Assembly: GCF_013044135.1 (NCBI RefSeq)
Contig: NZ_JABEPP010000002.1
Span: 496,001-560,000 of the forward strand
From: Enterovirga aerilata
GTDB lineage: Bacteria; Pseudomonadota; Alphaproteobacteria; Rhizobiales; Beijerinckiaceae
DNA: 64,000 nt
Reading direction: 5' to 3'
Position numbers and translations under genes: made by a program. Each line of letters starts with the position of its first letter. Positions within the stretch are counted from its first letter, which is position 1. Shown piece by piece: positions 34,909-43,692 of this stretch. A model generated the notes under the pieces. The model searched no databases. It saw nothing but the letters and a program-made list of their open reading frames with translations, and had not been told where the DNA came from.

Positions 34909-36255
34909 TCAGGCAACTTCGCCCGCCAGCCTGGCTTTCGCCCTCTCGGGCCCGATGAGGGGGAGAAGCGCCGCGAGTTCCGGGCCGTGGTCGAGCCCGG
35001 TGAGCGCGAGGCGGAGCGGAAGGAACAGCGCCCGGCCCTTCAGCCCCGTCTCAGCCCGCACGGCATCCGTCCAGCTCTTCCAGGTGGTCGCGTCCCAGGG
35101 CTCGGGCGGGAGGAGGCGGAGGGCGGCCGCGATCAGCGCCGGATCCTCGATCTGGGGTGAGACCGGCCCCTCCACGATCCCCCACCAGCGTAGCGCATCG
35201 CCGAAGCGGGAGAGGTTGGCGCGCACCGCGTTCCAGAACTCCTCGCCGCCGCCGATATGGAGGTCCTCGAGCCGCGGCCGGGCGGTCTCGTACGGCATGG
35301 CATGCACGAAGCGCGCGTTCAGCGCGTCGAGCTCGGATTCGTCGAACTTGGCCGGGCCGCGCGAGATGTGCGCCAGGTCGACGAGGGACGCGAGCTCGTC
35401 GAGATCGGCGACGGGCCGCACGGCCTCGGAGGAGCCGACGAGCACTGCGAGCGCGGCCACCGCAAGCGGTTCGTAGCCGTCCTCGGCGAGTTGCCGCAGC
35501 GAGAGCGCGCCCGAGCGCTTCGAGAGCCCCTCCCCGCTCATCGTGGTCAACAGGTTGTGGTGGCCGAAGGCGGGCGGCCTCGCCCCGAGCGCTTCGAAGA
35601 GCTGGATCTGCACGCCCGTATTGGTCACGTGGTCCTCGCCCCGGACCACATCCGTGATGCCGAGCGCGATGTCATCCACGACGGACGGCAGGGTGTAGAG
35701 GTAGGTGCCGTCTTCGCGCACCAGCACCGGGTCGGAGAGCGAAGCGCAGTCCACATGCGACGGACCGCGCACGCGATCCTCCCACCCGGCCACGCGCGGC
35801 TCGAGGCGGAAGCGCCAATGCGGCCGCCGGCCCTGTTCCTCCAACGCTCGCCTGTCCTCGTCCGTCAAAGAGAGCGCGGCGCGGTCGTAGATCGGCGGCT
35901 GGCCGCGGGCGAGCTGGATGCGGCGGCGACGATCGAGCTCCTCCGCGGTCTCGTAGCAGGAATAGAGCCGGCCCGCCGCCTTCAGGCGCTCGGACGCCTC
36001 CGCATACAGTTCCATCCGCTCCGACTGACGTACGACGAGGTTGGGACGGATGCCGAGCCAGGCGAGATCGGCCTCGGTCTGCTCGGCGTACTCGGTCCGG
36101 GAGCGTTCGGCGTCCGTGTCGTCGAAGCGGAGCACGAAGATGCCGCCCTCGCGCCGCGCCACGAGGGCGTTGAGAAGGGCCGTGCGGGCATTGCCGATGT
36201 GGATGAGGCCCGTCGGGGACGGGGCGAAACGCAGGACGGGAGCCATGGCCGGCAT
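34909..36255 (-). CDS. gltX: Glutamyl-tRNA synthetase
   Basis: 448 residues, class I synthetase. The HIGH motif is in [23 protein letters not shown], and the KMSKS-equivalent is [13 protein letters not shown]. The stretch [25 protein letters not shown] is typical. The motif variant SGEGLSKR, instead of KLSKR, is the form I associate with one of the two GltX paralogues of alphaproteobacteria, which share work between Glu and Gln tRNAs; which paralogue this is cannot be settled here. Two start codons three codons apart ([10 protein letters not shown]) are possible. Confidence 0.93.
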   Translation of the reverse strand: MPAMAPVLRFAPSPTGLIHIGNARTALLNALVARREGGIFVLRFDDTDAERSRTEYAEQTEADLAWLGIRPNLVVRQSERMELYAEASERLKAAGRLYSCYETAEELDRRRRIQLARGQPPIYDRAALSLTDEDRRALEEQGRRPHWRFRLEPRVAGWEDRVRGPSHVDCASLSDPVLVREDGTYLYTLPSVVDDIALGITDVVRGEDHVTNTGVQIQLFEALGARPPAFGHHNLLTTMSGEGLSKRSGALSLRQLAEDGYEPLAVAALAVLVGSSEAVRPVADLDELASLVDLAHISRGPAKFDESELDALNARFVHAMPYETARPRLEDLHIGGGEEFWNAVRANLSRFGDALRWWGIVEGPVSPQIEDPALIAAALRLLPPEPWDATTWKSWTDAVRAETGLKGRALFLPLRLALTGLDHGPELAALLPLIGPERAKARLAGEVA

Positions 36256-36407
36256 GTAGCCGCTTGGGGCGGCGATGTCTCCCGCCGCGACCGCCGACGG
36301 CGGTGGTCCGAGTTGGGAAGGCGCGGAAGGCCGGGCACTGCCCCGGGTCGCGCGGAACCGGTCAAGCTTGCCGCAGTTGTTCCGGCATCTTCGAATGGGA
36401 GACTGAC

Positions 36408-36494
36408 ATGCTCAAGGGCGGCCTTCTCTGGCTGATCGGCATCCCGCTGCCGATCATCATCCTGATCGCGCTGTTCACGAACTGGCTCAGCTGA
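36408..36494 (+). CDS. Very small single-helix membrane peptide
   Basis: 28 residues, [19 protein letters not shown] followed by IALFTNWLS: one hydrophobic helix with a lysine at the N-terminus. A GGGAG ribosome binding site lies upstream and a strong terminator follows 31 bases after the stop, so it looks like a genuine monocistronic gene. Similar GIP-LPIIIL-type peptides are, to my knowledge, common in Hyphomicrobiales. Function unknown. Confidence 0.6.
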   Translation: MLKGGLLWLIGIPLPIIILIALFTNWLS

Positions 36495-36525
36495 ACCGCT
36501 ATTCTCGGCAGGGCACCGGAACGGG

Positions 36526-36555
36526 AAAAGGGGCGGTGCCGAACCGCCCCTTTTT
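36526..36555. terminator. Bidirectional rho-independent terminator
   Basis: GGGGCGGT pairs with ACCGCCCC around a GCCGA loop, flanked by AAAA on one side and TTTTT on the other, so it can end transcription of the small peptide gene (+) and of the DAHP synthase gene (-). Confidence 0.9.
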
Positions 36556-36563
36556 CTTAGGCG

Positions 36564-37949
36564 CTACTCGGCCGCGACCGGGATCTGGACGCCCCGGGCG
36601 AGCCGCTCCTGCTTGATCAGCTCGGCCGTCATGAAGGCTATCTCCAGCGCCTGCTCGGCATTCAGTCGCGGGTCGCAGAAGGTATGATAGCGGTCGCCGA
36701 GATCCTGGTCCGTGACGGCGCGCGCCCCGCCCGTGCATTCCGTAACGTTCTTGCCCGTCATCTCCAGATGCACCCCGCCGGCATGCGTCCCCTCCGCCTG
36801 ATGGACGGCGAAAAAGGACCGGATCTCGCCCACGATCAGCTCGAAGGGCCGGGTCTTGTAGCCGTTTCCGGACTTCACCGTGTTGCCGTGCATCGGATCG
36901 CAGGACCAGATCGGCATGCGGCCTTCGCGCTTCATGGCCCGGATCAGACCGGGCAGGTGCTCGAAGACCTTGCTGGCGCCGAAGCGGCAGATGAGCGTCA
37001 GACGGCCGGGCTCCCGCTCCGGATCGAGGATGTCCGCAAGCCGCAGGAGCCCGTCCGCGGTGAGCGAGGGCCCGCATTTCAGCCCGATCGGGTTCCTGAT
37101 CCCGCGCGCATATTCCACATGCGCATGGTCCGGCTGCCGCGTGCGATCGCCGATCCAGAGCATGTGGCCGGAGGTGGCGTAGTAGTCCCCGGTGGTCGAA
37201 TCGACACGCGTCAGGGCCTGCTCGTAGCCGAGAAGCAGGGCCTCGTGGCTGGTGTAGAAGTCAGTCGTTCGCATCTCCGGATGAACCTCCGGGTCGATGC
37301 CGATGGCCCGCATGAAGGCAAGCGTCTCGGAGATGCGGTCCGCCAGCTCACGGTATCGGGACGATTGCGCCGAGTCCTTCGCGAAGCCCAACATCCAGCG
37401 GTCGACGTTGTCGAGATTGGCGTAGCCGCCCGTTGCGAAGGCGCGCAGCAGGTTCAGCGTCGCGGCCGACTGCCGGTAGGCCTCGATCTGCCGGCGCGGA
37501 TCGGGGCGGCGCGCCTCCTCCGTGAAGGCGTTGTCGTTGATGATGTCGCCGCGATAGCTCGGCAGTTCCATCCCGTCGATCGTCTCCGTCGGCGCCGAGC
37601 GCGGCTTGGCGAACTGGCCAGCGATGCGGCCGACCTTCACGACGGGCGAGGCGCCCGCGAAGGTCAGGACGACCGCCATCTGCAGGAACACGCGGAAGAA
37701 GTCGCGGATGTTGTCCGCCGAATGCTCGGCGAAGCTCTCGGCGCAATCGCCGCCCTGGAGCAGGAAAGCCTCGCCGGCCGCCACCTTGCCCAAGGCCCGC
37801 TTGAGCTTGCGCGCCTCGCCTGCAAAAACGAGCGGCGGAAAGCCGGCGAGCTGGGCCTCCACGGCTCCGAGCGCCTCCTCGTCCGCATAGAACGGCACCT
37901 GCTGGATCGGACGCTGCCGCCAGCTGTCAGGTGCCCACCGCTCGCTCAT
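36564..37949 (-). CDS. 3-deoxy-D-arabino-heptulosonate 7-phosphate synthase, class II
   Basis: First step of the shikimate pathway: phosphoenolpyruvate + erythrose-4-phosphate to DAHP. 461 residues, the plant-like class II (AroH/AroG-II) type: start [27 protein letters not shown] with the metal Cys, [18 protein letters not shown], and the C-terminal blocks [11 protein letters not shown] (Cys/Asp/His), GGVHLEMTG (His/Glu) and [11 protein letters not shown]. The ATG follows a GGGAGAAAG ribosome binding site; longer frames are unsupported. Ends at a strong shared terminator. Confidence 0.95.
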   Translation of the reverse strand: MSERWAPDSWRQRPIQQVPFYADEEALGAVEAQLAGFPPLVFAGEARKLKRALGKVAAGEAFLLQGGDCAESFAEHSADNIRDFFRVFLQMAVVLTFAGASPVVKVGRIAGQFAKPRSAPTETIDGMELPSYRGDIINDNAFTEEARRPDPRRQIEAYRQSAATLNLLRAFATGGYANLDNVDRWMLGFAKDSAQSSRYRELADRISETLAFMRAIGIDPEVHPEMRTTDFYTSHEALLLGYEQALTRVDSTTGDYYATSGHMLWIGDRTRQPDHAHVEYARGIRNPIGLKCGPSLTADGLLRLADILDPEREPGRLTLICRFGASKVFEHLPGLIRAMKREGRMPIWSCDPMHGNTVKSGNGYKTRPFELIVGEIRSFFAVHQAEGTHAGGVHLEMTGKNVTECTGGARAVTDQDLGDRYHTFCDPRLNAEQALEIAFMTAELIKQERLARGVQIPVAAE

Positions 37950-38111
37950 CACTTTCTCCCGTTCATCTCCTGGGCGGCTCGCCGCTCGTGGAAGACAGGC
38001 GCTTATACAGCACAAGGCGGCGATAGCGAGGCTCGGGACGTTCTAAAGGCTCTGTCGCGGGGCGCCGGGAGAGCCTAAGAGCCGCTCGGGGCAAGGCGTG
38101 AGGTATCGGGC

Positions 38112-38864
38112 ATGAACGGATCGGGGAAGATCGCCCTCGTCACGGGCGCGGGAACCGGCGTCGGGAAGGCGGCGTCGCTGGCGCTGCTGAAGGACGGGTG
38201 GTCCGTCGTCCTCTCGGGCCGCCGCCGCGAGCCGCTCGATGAGGTTGCCGGCCAGGCAGAACCTGGCCGCACGCTCGTGGTCCCGAGCGACGTGACGCTG
38301 CCGGACGACGTGGAGAACCTGTTCCGGCAAGTCCGCGAGACGTTCGGCCGGCTCGATCTCCTCTTCAACAATGCCGGCCGCGGTGCGCCGGCCGTGCCGA
38401 TCGAGGACCTGCCGCTCGAGACCTGGCGGGCCGTCGTCGACACGAACCTGACCGGCATGTTCCTGTGCACGCAGCACGCGTTCCGGATCATGAAGGATCA
38501 GAGCCCGCGCGGCGGGCGCATCATCAACAACGGGTCGATCTCGGCGCATGCGCCGCGGCCGTTCTCCATTGCCTACACGGCGACGAAGCATGCCGTGACA
38601 GGCCTGACGAAGTCGACCTCGCTCGACGGCCGCGCCTACGACATCGCCTGCGGACAGATCGATATCGGCAACGCCGATACGGCGATGGGCGGGCGCATGA
38701 AGGCCGGCGTGCCGCAGGCCGACGGCTCCGTGCGCCCCGAGCCGGTCATGGACCCCGAACATGTCGGAAGCGCAGTCGCCTACATGGCGTCTTTGCCGAT
38801 CGAGGCCAACGTGCAGTTCATGACCGTGATGGCGACCAAGATGCCCTTTGTCGGGCGGGGTTGA
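38112..38864 (+). CDS. Short-chain dehydrogenase/reductase
   Basis: 250 residues. The NAD(P)-binding [15 protein letters not shown] (about 14-20), NNAGRG, the catalytic Ser in NNGSISAH and the YTATK pair (Tyr and Lys) are complete. RRREP after the second strand ([11 protein letters not shown]) suggests NADP preference. Substrate cannot be deduced. It is convergent with an iron alcohol dehydrogenase, with a hairpin spanning its stop codon. Confidence 0.9.
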   Translation: MNGSGKIALVTGAGTGVGKAASLALLKDGWSVVLSGRRREPLDEVAGQAEPGRTLVVPSDVTLPDDVENLFRQVRETFGRLDLLFNNAGRGAPAVPIEDLPLETWRAVVDTNLTGMFLCTQHAFRIMKDQSPRGGRIINNGSISAHAPRPFSIAYTATKHAVTGLTKSTSLDGRAYDIACGQIDIGNADTAMGGRMKAGVPQADGSVRPEPVMDPEHVGSAVAYMASLPIEANVQFMTVMATKMPFVGRG

Positions 38865-38879
38865 AGCCCCGCCAATTTC
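38854..38879. terminator. Hairpin at the SDR/alcohol dehydrogenase junction
   Basis: GGCGGGG and CCCCGCC arms around TTGAAG, followed by AATTT. The stem includes the last codons and stop of the SDR gene. With short A/T tracts on the 3' side it is a weak terminator candidate for both convergent genes. Confidence 0.5.
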
Positions 38880-38885
38880 GGGGAA

Positions 38886-40016
38886 TCACATCGTCTCGCG
38901 CATGATCCGCAGGTAATCGGCGGCCGCGACAGGTCGCGGATTGGTCGGGGTCGAGTGGTCCCGCTCGGCCTTCTCGGCCATCTCGGGCAGCACCGCCTCG
39001 GGGACACCCATCTCCCCTAAGGTCTTGGGCATGCCGATGCGGGCGTTCAGCCCGTCGATGTACTCCGCGAGGTCGGCGTCAGCCGCCAGTCCCATCGCGA
39101 GCGCGAGGCGGCGATACTTGTCGTCCGCGGACCCGGCATTGAAGCGCAGGACCGGCGGCAACAGCACAGCGTTCAGGGTGCCATGGTGCAGGGGCGGGTT
39201 CTTCAGCGAGCCGAGCGCATGCGAAAGGCCGTGGATCGCGCCAAGACCCTTCTGGAAGCACATGCCACCCTGAAGCGCGCCCATCATCAGCTCCGACCGG
39301 GCCTCGCGGTCCTGACCATCCGCGACCGCCTTCTCCAGGTTGCGAACGATCCGTCCTGCGCCGTCCAGCGCGATCGCGTCCGCAGGCGGGTTGAAGCGCG
39401 GCGACAGGAAGGTCTCGATGCAGTGCGAGAGGGCGTCCATGCCGGTCGCAGCCGTCAGCCTCGGTGGAAGCCCGAGCGTCAGGTCCGGCTCGCAGACGGC
39501 CCGCTTCGGGATGAGATGCGGGCTGATGAGCCCGACCTTGCGGCCGTCCTCCAGGTTCATGAGAGCGGCGCGGCCGACCTCGCTGCCGGTCCCGGACGTC
39601 GTCGGAATTGCGATGACCGGCGCGACCGTGGGCGTGATCAGCGGAATGCCGCCGTCGATCGCCGCGTAGCGGGCGAGCGGGCCGGGATGGGTCGCCAGGA
39701 TGGAAACCGCCTTGGCAAGGTCGATGGGCGAGCCGCCGCCGAAGCCGATCAGGCCGTCGCAGGCCTCTGCCCTGTACCGATCGAGCGCGGCGAGCGTCGC
39801 CGCCTCCGTCGGGTTCGACGGCACCTCGTCGAAGACGATGCGTGGCATGCCGGCCGGCAGGACCGCGAAAAGCCGCTCCAGGAGCCCCGTTGCGGCGACG
39901 CCCCTGTCCGTCACGATCAGCGGCCGCGCGATGCCGAGTGCGGCGAAGTCTTCGGGCAACTCCTCCAGGACCCCGTCTCCGAAGCGGATCGTGGTCAGAT
40001 AGGTGATCAGCGCCAT
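38886..40016 (-). CDS. Iron-containing alcohol dehydrogenase
   Basis: 376 residues, group III alcohol dehydrogenase. GFGGGSPIDLAKAVS binds the cofactor; the metal site is in SHCIETFLSP, AIHGLSHALGSL and LHHGTLNAVLLP. TSGTGSEVGRAA is also family-typical. The ATG (MALITYL) is preferred to a TTG one codon earlier. Similar genes act on short alcohols, lactaldehyde or maleylacetate; the substrate here is unknown. It lies 21 bases downstream of glutathione reductase and may be co-transcribed. Confidence 0.9.
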   Translation of the reverse strand: MALITYLTTIRFGDGVLEELPEDFAALGIARPLIVTDRGVAATGLLERLFAVLPAGMPRIVFDEVPSNPTEAATLAALDRYRAEACDGLIGFGGGSPIDLAKAVSILATHPGPLARYAAIDGGIPLITPTVAPVIAIPTTSGTGSEVGRAALMNLEDGRKVGLISPHLIPKRAVCEPDLTLGLPPRLTAATGMDALSHCIETFLSPRFNPPADAIALDGAGRIVRNLEKAVADGQDREARSELMMGALQGGMCFQKGLGAIHGLSHALGSLKNPPLHHGTLNAVLLPPVLRFNAGSADDKYRRLALAMGLAADADLAEYIDGLNARIGMPKTLGEMGVPEAVLPEMAEKAERDHSTPTNPRPVAAADYLRIMRETM

Positions 40017-40037
40017 CAACTTGTCCTTGGAAGAGAG

Positions 40038-41429
40038 CTACCCGACCGCGACCGGCCGCTTGGTGACGAACGGCGTGCGCATGGTGACGAGCTCCTCGGC
40101 CGCGGTCGGATGGACCGCGACCGTGCGGTCGAAATCGGCCTTGGTCGCGCCCATGGACATGGCGACGCCCGCAAGCTGGATCATCTCGCCCGCATGCTCG
40201 CCGACGACATGGACGCCGAGCACCTTGTCCGTCTCGGCATGGACGACGAGCTTCATCAGCACCTGCTCGCTCCGGCCCGACAGCGTTGCCTTCATGGGTC
40301 GGAAGGCGGCCTTGTAGATCACGACCTTGTCCTCGCCGTAGAGGCGGCGCGCTGCGTCTTCGCCGTGGCCGACGGTGCCGATCTCGGGCGTCGAGAACAC
40401 GGCGGTCGGGATGAGATCGTGCTCGACCAGCGTCGGCTTGCCGCCGAAGAGCGTGTCCGCGAAGGCATGGCCTTCGCGGATGGCCACCGGCGTCAGGTTT
40501 GCCCGGTTCGTCACGTCGCCGACGGCGGAGATCGTCGGCACGGCCGTGCGCGAATAGCCGTCGACCGGTATCGCTCCGACCGGATCGAGTTCGATCCCGA
40601 CCTTCTCCAGGCCCAGCCCCTTCGTGTTCGGCCGCCGCCCGGTCGCGACGAGCACCTGGTCCGCCTCGATCACCGTCCCGTCCGACAGCGTGACCGCGAT
40701 GCAGCCGCCGCGCCGGTCCATCCGGCTGATGGTCGTCCCAAGCCGAAGATCGATGCCGCGCTCCGCATAGGCCTTGCCAAGCGCATCGCGCACATCCTCA
40801 TCGAAGCCGCGCAGCAGCTTGTCGCCGCGGTGGAGAAGGGATGTGCGCGAGCCCAACCCGTCGAACACCCCCGCGAATTCGACCGCGATATATCCGCCGC
40901 CCACGACCAGGATGCGGGGCGGCAGGGCCTCGAGTTCGAAGACCTCGTTCGAGGTTATGCCGAGCTCGCCTCCGGGAATGGGCGGCTCCATGGTCGGATG
41001 CGCCCCGACGGCGATCAGAATATGGCCGGCCCGCACCGTCCGGCCCGACTGGACGAGCCGCACCGTGTTCGCGTCCTCGACGACGGCGCGCTCGGAGATG
41101 GTCTCGACATTCGAGCCCTGGAGCAGCGAGTGGTAGATCCGCTCCAGGCGCGCTATCTCCGCATCGCGGTTCGCCTTCAGCCTCGCCCAATCGAAGCGCG
41201 TCTCGCCCACCTCCCAGCCGAACCCGGCCGCGTCCTCGAATTCGTCGCGGAACCGGCCGGCATAGACCATCAGCTTCTTCGGCACGCAGCCGCGGATCAC
41301 GCAGGTCCCGCCGACCCGGTATTCCTCGGCGATTGCAACCTTGGCGCCGTAGCCGGCCGCGATGCGCGCAGCGCGTACGCCCCCGGAGCCCGCCCCGATG
41401 ACGAAAAGATCGACCTCCAGATCAGCCAT
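40038..41429 (-). CDS. gor: Glutathione-disulfide reductase
   Basis: 463 residues. The FAD Rossmann GAGSGGVRAA, the redox disulfide in GGTCVIRGCVPKKLM, the NADP-binding VVGGGYIAVEFAGVFDGLG followed by a basic patch, and the C-terminal HPTAAEELVTMRTP with the catalytic His-Pro-Thr are all present. It regenerates GSH from GSSG with NADPH. The alternative of trypanothione or mycothiol reductase is not favoured in this lineage. Confidence 0.94.
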   Translation of the reverse strand: MADLEVDLFVIGAGSGGVRAARIAAGYGAKVAIAEEYRVGGTCVIRGCVPKKLMVYAGRFRDEFEDAAGFGWEVGETRFDWARLKANRDAEIARLERIYHSLLQGSNVETISERAVVEDANTVRLVQSGRTVRAGHILIAVGAHPTMEPPIPGGELGITSNEVFELEALPPRILVVGGGYIAVEFAGVFDGLGSRTSLLHRGDKLLRGFDEDVRDALGKAYAERGIDLRLGTTISRMDRRGGCIAVTLSDGTVIEADQVLVATGRRPNTKGLGLEKVGIELDPVGAIPVDGYSRTAVPTISAVGDVTNRANLTPVAIREGHAFADTLFGGKPTLVEHDLIPTAVFSTPEIGTVGHGEDAARRLYGEDKVVIYKAAFRPMKATLSGRSEQVLMKLVVHAETDKVLGVHVVGEHAGEMIQLAGVAMSMGATKADFDRTVAVHPTAAEELVTMRTPFVTKRPVAVG

Positions 41430-41587
41430 GGACCACCTTGCGGCCGGGCATCTCGAGCCGGCCGTTCTGCGGCGCGATGGCTAGTGGCGATGGCTCACGA
41501 GGGCAAGCACCCCTGGCGGGTTGCGGCAAGGCTGGAACCCCCGGAACGCCGTATCTGTTTGCCCGGGCAGCGAAACCGTGAGGCACC

Positions 41588-41791
41588 GTGCCACGCAGGC
41601 CGAAAGAGCTCCCCTGGATCTGCCCCGAATGCGGGTACGCGCCGCGCGCGCACCAGACGCGATCGAACAGCCCCTACATGTACGACGTGCGCGACGCGCC
41701 CCAGCGCTGCAGCCGGGCCAGCCAAGCCGGCACCCTGCCGCCATGCCCGCATCTCTCCGAGATCGCCGACCGGCTCCTCCGGTTCCGCTGA
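41588..41791 (+). CDS. Small cysteine-rich protein, possible zinc binding
   Basis: 67 residues from a GTG start: basic lead, then LPWICPECGYAPRAHQTRS, a middle with DAPQRCSRAS and the end TLPPCPHLSEIADRLLRFR. The CPEC knuckle and later Cys/CPH pair look like a treble-clef or ribbon zinc site. Codon usage is GC-rich at third positions, which supports coding, but no ribosome binding site is clear and no family is certain. It stands alone between gor and the EEP gene. Confidence 0.45.
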   Translation: MPRRPKELPWICPECGYAPRAHQTRSNSPYMYDVRDAPQRCSRASQAGTLPPCPHLSEIADRLLRFR

Positions 41792-41911
41792 CCCTCCTCC
41801 CGAGCGAGGCTTTCGGAATCTGAGCCGGGCCTCGTGCAAGGAACGCGGCGCCCCTGCTCCGGTTGAAAGCGGGCGACGCGGCCCCGCGCGCTGCGCCGCA
41901 AGAGGAGCCGT

Positions 41912-42670
41912 GTGTATCGCATCGTCACCTACAACGTCCGCCGCTGCCTCGGGACGGATGGCAGGGTCGAGCCGAAGCGCATCGCGGAGGTGATCGCCTC
42001 CTGTGATCCGCATGTCGTCGCCCTGCAGGAGCTCGATGTCCGGCGCGCCCGGACGGGCCGCATCGACCAGGCGGAGGCGATCGCCGCGGCGCTCGGCATG
42101 GAACTGCATTTCCACCCGGCGCTCCGGGTCTTCGAGGAGGAGTATGGCGATGCCATCCTGACCACCCGGCCCTCCCGCCTGGTGAAGGCAGGTCCACTTC
42201 CGGCGCCCCTGCACCAGGAGCTGGAGCCGCGGGGCGCCCTGTGGGTGACGGCCCAGATCGGCGGGCGGCCTTGCGAGATCGTCAACACGCATCTCGGCCT
42301 GCGCGGGATGGAGCGCTTGATCCAGGTGGATGCGCTGCTCGGCCCGGACTGGATCGGCTCCGCGCTGCCCTCTGCCCCGCTCATGCTGGTCGGCGACCTC
42401 AATGCCGTCCCTTCCTCCCGCGCGTATCGGCGCATCGCACAGCGGCTGCGGGACGCCCAGTCGCTCTCGGCCGGTCGGCCCCGGCCGACCTTCCCGAGCA
42501 GGCTGCCATTCCTACGGCTGGACCATGTCTTCGTGAATGGCTGGGTCGAGGTCCTCAGGGTGGAAACGATCCGAACGCCGCTCGCCCGGGTGGCGTCCGA
42601 CCACCTGCCGCTCTTCGTCGAATTCGGGCTCGTCCCCGGCGCGAGCCGCAACCCGGGGACGGTCCATTGA
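41912..42670 (+). CDS. Endonuclease/exonuclease/phosphatase family protein (YbhP-like)
   Basis: 252 residues with the EEP fold: TYNVRRCLG, ALQELDVRRARTG (metal Glu), NTHLGL, LVGDLNAVPSSRAY and a final ASDHLPLFVEF (catalytic His). There is no membrane segment. The downstream YbhN-like gene and the convergent phospholipase D gene match the E. coli clsB-ybhP-ybhN set, suggesting phospholipid metabolism rather than DNA repair. GTG start; the stop overlaps the next start (TTGA). Confidence 0.88.
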   Translation: MYRIVTYNVRRCLGTDGRVEPKRIAEVIASCDPHVVALQELDVRRARTGRIDQAEAIAAALGMELHFHPALRVFEEEYGDAILTTRPSRLVKAGPLPAPLHQELEPRGALWVTAQIGGRPCEIVNTHLGLRGMERLIQVDALLGPDWIGSALPSAPLMLVGDLNAVPSSRAYRRIAQRLRDAQSLSAGRPRPTFPSRLPFLRLDHVFVNGWVEVLRVETIRTPLARVASDHLPLFVEFGLVPGASRNPGTVH

Positions 42671-43692
42671 GCCCGTCGCCTCCACCTGCATCCGGCCGCA
42701 AGCGACGTATCCTGAGCTATGTCCTCGCCCTCGCCGGGCTCGCGCTCGCCGGCTACCTGATCCATCGCGGATTGAGCCGCTACACGGTCGAGGACATAAC
42801 CGCTTCGCTGCGCGCGATTCCTGTCTCGAACCTCGCGCTTGCAGCCCTCTTCGCCGCAGCGAGCTATCTGTGCCTGACGGGCTTCGACTGGCTCGCCCTA
42901 CGCTATGTCGGCAAACCCCTGCCCTATCCGCGGGCGGCGCTCGCATCCTTCGTCAGCCTATCGCTCGGACACTCGATCGGCTTTGCGGGACTCAGCAGCG
43001 GCGCCTTCCGCTATCGCTACTATTCGCGCTGGGGACTGTCGGCGGGTGATGTCGCCAAGGTCGTCATCTTCTGCGGCGCGACCGTCGGGACCGGCCTCCT
43101 GGTGCTCGGGGCAGCCGCGCTGCTCCTGAAGCCCGACATCCCGGCCTCCTTCACGGGCCTCGCGCACGGGACGGTGCGCCTGGTCGGAGCAGGCTGCCTC
43201 GCGCTCGCCTGCCTCTACCTCCTGCTTGCAGCGAAGTTCCGGCGCGGGATCGTGATCCGGGGATGGCGGGTGGAGATGCCCCCGCTACGCCTGGCGCTCG
43301 CGCAGACGGCTCTGGGCACCGTCAATTTCGCGCTCGTCGCGGCCTGCCTCGGCGCGGCCGTCTCGGCAGCCTCGGAGGCGCGCTATCTCGATGTCGCCAC
43401 GGCCTATGTGACAGGCAACGTGATGACGCTGCTGACGCATGTGCCCGGCGGTCTCGGCGTCATCGAGACAGCCGTCATGTATCTCCTGCCAGGCACGAGC
43501 CTGATCGGACCGCTGATCGCATTCCGGGTGATCTACTTCCTCGTCCCGCTCGCGATCGGTTCGCTGGTCTTCGTGATCGCGGAGGTGGCGTTCCGCCGCT
43601 CAGGCGCGGCGTCTGATCGCCGGCGCCCGGAGAGACGAGAGAAGCCGGACCACCGGCTGCAGCAGGCGGAAGGGGCGCTTCGGGTCGAATAA
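42667..43692 (+). CDS. YbhN/lysylphosphatidylglycerol synthase-type transmembrane protein
   Basis: 341 residues, about eight hydrophobic helices, UPF0104 family. Typical features are SLSLGHSIGFAGLSSGAFRYRYYSRWGLS and the late THVPGGLGVIETAVMYLLPG. Only the flippase-like membrane part is present, without the synthase domain of MprF. The sole in-frame candidate start is the TTG overlapping the previous stop (TTGA), consistent with translational coupling. The 3' end overlaps the convergent phospholipase D gene by 93 bases, an unusually long overlap; both frames look genuine. Confidence 0.82.
   Translation: MSPSPPPASGRKRRILSYVLALAGLALAGYLIHRGLSRYTVEDITASLRAIPVSNLALAALFAAASYLCLTGFDWLALRYVGKPLPYPRAALASFVSLSLGHSIGFAGLSSGAFRYRYYSRWGLSAGDVAKVVIFCGATVGTGLLVLGAAALLLKPDIPASFTGLAHGTVRLVGAGCLALACLYLLLAAKFRRGIVIRGWRVEMPPLRLALAQTALGTVNFALVAACLGAAVSAASEARYLDVATAYVTGNVMTLLTHVPGGLGVIETAVMYLLPGTSLIGPLIAFRVIYFLVPLAIGSLVFVIAEVAFRRSGAASDRRRPERREKPDHRLQQAEGALRVE

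Noticed and set aside
43600-43692. Frameshift explanation for the YbhN/phospholipase D overlap
   Set aside because: Both frames remain open and each protein reaches a plausible end; no compensating frame with family motifs was seen, so the overlap is taken as real.
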